DNA of 64,000 bases from Vermamoeba vermiformis (lineage: Eukaryota; Tubulinea; Echinamoebida), in NCBI GenBank assembly GCA_045837725.1, contig JBEWZL010000238.1, positions 186,001 to 250,000 of the forward strand. The letters are read 5' to 3'. Numbering within the stretch: position 1 is the stretch's first letter; each line of letters starts with the position of its first letter. The position numbers and the translations under genes are program-made. Shown piece by piece: positions 59,253 to 64,000 of the stretch. The notes beneath the pieces were generated by a model. That model was not told the origin of the DNA. It saw only the letters and a program-made list of their open reading frames with translations, and made no database searches.

Positions 59253-62200
59253 TTACAAGTGATACGGATACTGCACGGGATCAAAAAACTGATCCACCGC
59301 TGCAATCTCGTGCCAGAACGGTTCTGATTTGTTGGCTTTGTATTTGTCCAAGTCGATTGTAAACCGTTGTTCCTCGCAACCATATGGCGTAGGCGTCAAT
59401 CTAATAATAATAAATTAATATATATTGTTCATATTGAATTTGATATTAATACGTACTTGATTACGGTATTTAAGGGAATATCGAGAATTGGCAGCTGATC
59501 TATCGGAACTTCTCTAAAGTAACTGTAAAGTGTCCTAATTACTGCTCGATGTGATATAATTAATACGGGCGTCTTTGCACGTTCTAATTCGATGATAACA
59601 GGCTATAATAATAAACTTAATGGAGTTCAACGAATCCAGTTAGAACAAATATTCTTACCTTTAATCGATTGATAACATCTAAATATGACTCTCCTCCGTT
59701 AGGATATCTATAGCGAAGCTTATCTTTTTGTCGTGCTTCAAATTCCTGCAAAAAAAAAATTGTTAGTGTAACGGATCGAGAATGCGCATAAAGGTTTGAA
59801 ATTTGGAACTTACTACTGGCATTTCAGCCTTGACTTCTTCATAGCTCATGCCTTCGCATAGACCAGCGTAGATCTCGTTCAACATGCGCATCGCTTTGAG
59901 ATGCTTCGCGAATGGTTTGAGTGGTTGCGCTGTTTGGTACGTGCGTTGCAGCGATGAGTGCCACAGTTGAAGATTGTCCAAATTTTGACTCAGAACTACA
60001 CGGAAATTTGTGTTAGTAAGCACGTAAAAGAGCGATGCAAACCGATTGGCGAGACCTCAAACGATAAAAATTTTTCCGTCACGTAACGCGAATTGTTACT
60101 TCGAAATAGTATTAATATTGTGCTTAGGAGGACCAAAAAGAGAACAAACCGACAAGAGCAAAAGGCAAAAAACAAATTCCGATACCGGGAGTCGAACCCG
60201 GGTTTCATGGGTGAGAGCCATGTGTGCTGCCGCCTACACCATATCGGAATGGTTGAGAGCTCGAGCAAAATTTTTAGCACCTCCTTTGTAACGAGATAAT
60301 CAAGCAGGCCCGTGCGGCGCTACGGGCGCAAATACGTAATTGCGCTCATTGCAACAAGCCTTATGCCGCAGTATGGTTCTTATTGTACGTTGCAAGTGAA
60401 TGCCAAATACGTTGTCTCTGTCAAAATCAGTCTGTGTCGACCCAAGCATCGCTACAATTTGTCGTGGTGTTAAAAGTACCACGGTCCTCTGGTACGCCGA
60501 ACGATAGAATACTTTGCCAAAGGAGGCGGGTGTATCTACGAACCACAATAATCTCAACCGAGTCCGACTTCGCCAAACCAAAAATTAACAAAAAAGCAAT
60601 GATATGTAATAGGTCAAAGAGCAAAAAATGAATTCCGATACCGGGAGTCGAACCCGGGGCCCCTGGGTGAAAACCAGAAATGTTAACCACCTACACCATA
60701 TCGGATGTTGATGCTCGGTTTTTCGGCTGCCAATGGACCCCTTTATAAGGAAAATAGGCTAATTTTTGGGTTGTCTTCGTGCCCCGAAAGTTACTACACC
60801 CTCACCGCAAGATCGAAACATTGCCCGCCGAAAAAGTTTGCCCGTGACTCCCAATTTCATGATCGTGCCATAAAAGTAGAGAAAAATACTGTGGCGAATA
60901 GAATAACTTACTGAAATCGCGCAGAGCTTCGCCAAACAAAAATCCAGTTTGATTCAATGGCGCATCGCCTCCAAGAACTCCTCTATAATTAGCTTGATTA
61001 ATTGACGCTTACTTCAAGTATAATACTATACTATAACGTACTTGACGTTATCAGCGGTCTCGCCGTGTCGTGTCAGCCAAATCGTTCTGGGCTCGATGTG
61101 ATAGTTCATCAAATAGAACACAATTTCACCCGACAAATAGCCGCTGATGTTATTTGCAATCACTCGTTTGCCAACATTAATAAGCTATAGTTTAATACCG
61201 CATTAGTATTCGTAGCTTTGCTAGAACGGATCCCGTTCAATTTATGCATAAATAAATTTTCCATGCGTACCTTAATGTATGGCAGATCCGCGTCTTTTAC
61301 ATCGTCTAATGCTTCATAAGCTCGTTCATAATTTTTTAATCGTTCTAAGAAATCTTTTCGTGCCTCCTCTGGTGGCATGTCTCTGCGATCAGATCCAATT
61401 AAGCACGTACAAGAAGGATATTACGATGCAATAGAACACGTACTTATAATCAGGAGACTTCAATTTCATTCTAATATTAGCTTCTAATATCTTCGGGTCG
61501 GTCAGATCTGACTCGATGAACAACACGCGAATATTTCGAAAATTTTTCATGTGCTCGAGCAATTTCTCTCTAAATAATATCAATTGGTATATTGCATATA
61601 GATGTAATATAAATACTTATAGATATGTTTGAAATTACCTTCTTTCGCGAGTTGAATTGGTTGCGTCGTGTATTGCGATCTGACCTTTCTCGTTCATAAG
61701 CCAATCAAGAAGTGACTCCAAAACCGTAATAGCCAACTATTTGAATAGAAGGTGTCGGCTACTATATATAAATAATGCTGATATAGCTTTACTTACGTCC
61801 TCACGGATTTTCTGGTTCTGCGGATCATTCGGATCGAAAAAATTCGAATCTTGATTTCCTCCAAGTCTTTTTCGGCGATAATTACCGACATTAAATACCT
61901 GTCGATATAGATATTATAATCCGATGTAATTAATCAATCCCGAGATCATTCGAAAATTAAAAATAAAATTGGTTGCAATTTTCCGGATTAGTGACGGAGT
62001 ATCGTAAATATCGAAATAAGTACCTGAGTATTATATCCAAGCCATGTTAAATACCGCGTGAGCTTCTTTGATATGTAAGACTTGCCTCTTGCGGGCAATC
62101 CGCTCATAAAAATTACCAACTTCTCATCTGAATTATAATCTTCATCTTTTGCAAAAATATTCGAAGTTCTTCGTGTAATACTCTTTCTATTTATCAAATT

Positions 62201-62254
62201 TACTATTAATATTGCTCTGAAAGCTCTGTCGCAGAAAAATTTTTTCAATTGCAT
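59253..62254 (-). CDS. PFKFB: 6-phosphofructo-2-kinase/fructose-2,6-bisphosphatase
   Basis: Eleven exons (62254-62024, 61898-61797, 61736-61639, 61569-61444, 61382-61271, 61184-61042, 60982-60912, 59995-59814, 59745-59659, 59602-59457, 59400-59253) give 481 residues. The kinase half has Walker A GLPARGKS at 52-59 and the [12 protein letters not shown] segment. The phosphatase half has LTRHGET with the phosphorylated H263, and ISHRAVIR with H402. The bifunctional enzyme makes and removes fructose 2,6-bisphosphate, which controls glycolysis against gluconeogenesis in the cytosol. Intron 7 (59996-60911) is 916 bases, against 50-100 for the others, and holds two tRNA-Glu genes on the same strand. 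The start was chosen at the first ATG; a short basic N-terminus precedes the kinase. Confidence 0.93.
60177..60248 (-). tRNA. tRNA-Glu(CTC), inside PFKFB intron 7
   Basis: 72 bases with acceptor stem TCCGATA/TATCGGA, anticodon stem CATGG/CCATG with loop CTCTCAC (anticodon CTC) and T arm CCCGGGTTCGACTCCCGG. A T-rich run follows on the minus strand. Fits eukaryotic tRNA-Glu. Confidence 0.93.
60249..60632. other. Spacer between the two intronic tRNA-Glu genes
   Basis: About 380 bases, less AT-rich than the neighbouring introns, with several short open frames on both strands and no recognisable protein. Its origin is unclear; it came in with, or between, the tRNA genes. Confidence 0.4.
60633..60705 (-). 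tRNA. tRNA-Glu(TTC), inside PFKFB intron 7
   Basis: 73 bases with the same acceptor and T arms as its neighbour, and anticodon loop TTTTCAC (anticodon TTC). A run of six T lies just downstream as terminator. The 3' flanks of the two tRNA genes are similar (AAAGAGCAAAAAA-like words on the plus strand), which points to local duplication. Confidence 0.93.
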
Positions 62255-62575
62255 TATTATTAACCTTCGGGATCGTTTAAATATTATAGATAAAATTTAT
62301 TACATTATTCCTTTAGTAGAAAATTAATAACTGAGGCAAGCCCGAGTATTTTGAAGGAATAATAAATTTCAATATCTTTGAGGAACTTACGGAGAAGGTG
62401 TAAGCAAATTCATATTCGCAAATTAGTGCATTAAGTGTTGTCTTCACTTCATACTGAATTAAGATTTTGAAAAAATCGGGTGAAATGCTTTTTTTGACCG
62501 TTTTTTCTTGTGTTGCAAAATAACAGCGCCGGTCGAACACAAAACGGAATTGTAAAGCGGCGCTTTTGAGTTGTT
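62255..62575. other. Divergent promoter region of PFKFB and the F-box gene
   Basis: About 320 AT-rich bases between two divergently transcribed genes; no features recognised. Confidence 0.4.
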
Positions 62576-63887
62576 ATGGATACTATTCCTAAAGAAGTGC
62601 AGTTGCATATATTATCATATTTGAGTTGGAACTTGAAGTAAGCGAAACTTACCATACATCTAGATTTTACTTTGTTTTTTAATAACGGTAATTAATGTAT
62701 TTAAATATTATTATAATTCTATTAATATTATACACGTGCGTTTAGCGAATAAATACATTGGATAACTATCAGTACCGTTTCTGTCGTTTTAACTTGATTT
62801 TTTCGTTAGCTTGACGTTGGTTTCTAAGAAATGGCGCAGATTATATTGGCACACTAGGGGGAATAATTTATCATATAGCAATGGTGCTCCAACAGCAAAT
62901 TATTGGCAGGAATTTTTTAGGGAGGTTGATCCTCACAGTATTAAACATCTGAGAGTGCGAATTCCTCATGTAGACAATACTATATTGCAAGATGGACTAT
63001 TATCGAAGCTATTATTCAATTTAGAAACGTTAATAGTCGACATTTTTCCGCCCAACAATTCGGATGTGTTTTTTGGTCAACTTCCGTCGCTTACTCGCTT
63101 ACGCACTTTGAAACTCGATAAACATAAAGGTACTTTACTTACTATAATGATCATATATCTTTTAAATAACAAGGTTTAATATTTCTCGAAACAGATTCAA
63201 GTCAGGTACTTAGCGCAGATTCGGTCTCAAAAATAGCAGCCTGTACAAAACTTGTGTCATTAGCGTTACCACATAATTACCGAGGATTGGCCGCACTGAC
63301 AGTACTGACTAATCTTCAGACCTAAAGTTTTTTTATTATGGAAATAGCGATGCACAACTTGAAGACGCACAAATATTAATGGATTCAATGACGCAACTAA
63401 AAAAATTGAACGTTGTTGTTAGGGAAGTAAGCGACATGTTCAATATTAAGAAAATAACTGGTTTGAAAGCATTCTCGGTCGAATTAAGTAAGTGCCCCAA
63501 AACTGAAATGCGATTATTTCCAAATTAGGAAGTTTTAATTAATCAAATTCTCGACGTGCTATGCACCTAATATATAACCTTAATTAATAAGGGATTTATT
63601 ATACAAAACTATTTTAAAGGATAGCGAAAAAAACATTTTCTTAATTAATTAATTTGCCTCGTATTATAGATGACCCATCAACGGACGACAATATACTAGA
63701 CGAAAGTAGAGGCTTTTCAATGGCCCCGCAGGTGATACTGGACAAATTGAAATTAACAAACGTCGCGTACATCGACGAAGTGGCAGGCTTGAGAAACACC
63801 AAAGAACTTCATTTCAAAGTTTTGGATGCAAATCATGCGCTGTACACGATTGATTTCGAGATGTTTAGACATATGACTAACTTGCAG
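62576..63887 (+). CDS. F-box/LRR protein, running to the window end, with a probable frameshift
   Basis: Exons 62576-62637, 62810-63129, 63195-63487 and 63670-63887 are seen; the 3' end lies beyond the window. The N-terminus MDTIPKEVQLHILSYLSWNLKLTLVSKKWRRLYW is a classic F-box (split here for reading: IPKEVQLHILSYL then VSKKWRRLYW), which docks to Skp1 in SCF ubiquitin ligases. Irregular Leu-rich repeats follow (LPSLTRLRTLKL, CTKLVSLALP, LTVLTNLQ). In the third exon, near 63320, the LRR pattern jumps by one base: LTNLQT meets a stop, while the next frame continues LKFFYYGN and stays open to the splice site. A one-base loss, whether real or a sequencing error, would explain it. Confidence 0.7.
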
Positions 63888-64000
63888 GTGAGATTTTTTT
63901 AAACGAAAACAAAAAGTAGCTTATTCTCAATTTAAATGATCTAATTATGCTCATTTGCTTATTAGCGATGCTATCGTCACTTTTATTATTAGCTTATTGA

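Noticed and set aside
60046-60690. Protein-coding frames across the intronic tRNA-Glu genes
   Set aside because: They run through tRNA sequence on both strands, and the tRNA folds are unambiguous.

Overview
This window is nuclear DNA of a unicellular eukaryote, most likely an amoebozoan. The genes are dense and on both strands. Most are cut by introns of only 45-75 bases with GT(A/G/C)AG-type donors, and intergenic DNA is AT-rich. The gene content points the same way: MYRF-type self-cleaving membrane transcription factors, plant-like LRR ectodomains, a class C GPCR, a CPI-motif capping-protein regulator, NOL11, a bifunctional PFKFB and spliced ABCC transporters. The species is not identified. 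I rebuilt exon structures by hand. Nearly every model closes in frame over all its exons, and this is the main evidence for the splice sites given.

Layout. 1-6.6 kb: three tandem minus-strand copies of an LRR-MYRF-like receptor/transcription factor (the first cut by the window edge). 7.2-17.3 kb: two ABCC transporters in tail-to-tail inverted orientation around a small SAM-like gene; the minus copy is damaged. 18-21.5 kb: a PQ-loop transporter and a mitochondrial-type rhomboid. 21.6-22.7 kb: a TIR DNA transposon with an 8-base target duplication. 23-29 kb: a cytochrome P450, an auxin-efflux-type carrier, a second SAM-like gene and an atypical Ras-like GTPase. 29.5-36 kb: a membrane YqcI/YcgG-domain protein and NOL11. 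36.3-43.1 kb: a 1157-residue ER/K-rich CPI-motif protein, a coiled-coil protein and a Gfo/Idh/MocA oxidoreductase. 43.4-50.9 kb: a SAP-2OG dioxygenase, a repeat-rich surface protein, a broken 3' copy of the dioxygenase and a secreted propeller-EGF protein. 51.7-57.1 kb: an ER-retained Cys-rich protein and a beta-helix class C GPCR. 57.4-64 kb: tRNA-Leu, a small split ORF pair, PFKFB with two tRNA-Glu genes inside one intron, and an F-box/LRR gene running to the window end.

Themes. Two gene types join a large extracellular recognition domain to a signalling module: LRR to a self-cleaving transcription factor, and beta-helix to a 7TM receptor. Recent duplication and gene conversion have shaped the MYRF array, the ABCC inverted pair and the dioxygenase fragment. 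A 12-base palindrome, TGACACGTGTCA, recurs six times, five of them in introns. Three GC-AG introns are needed to keep reading frames. The best candidates for something undescribed are the LRR-MYRF array, the beta-helix GPCR, the palindrome/TGACAC intron motif and the ABCC intron presence/absence pattern.
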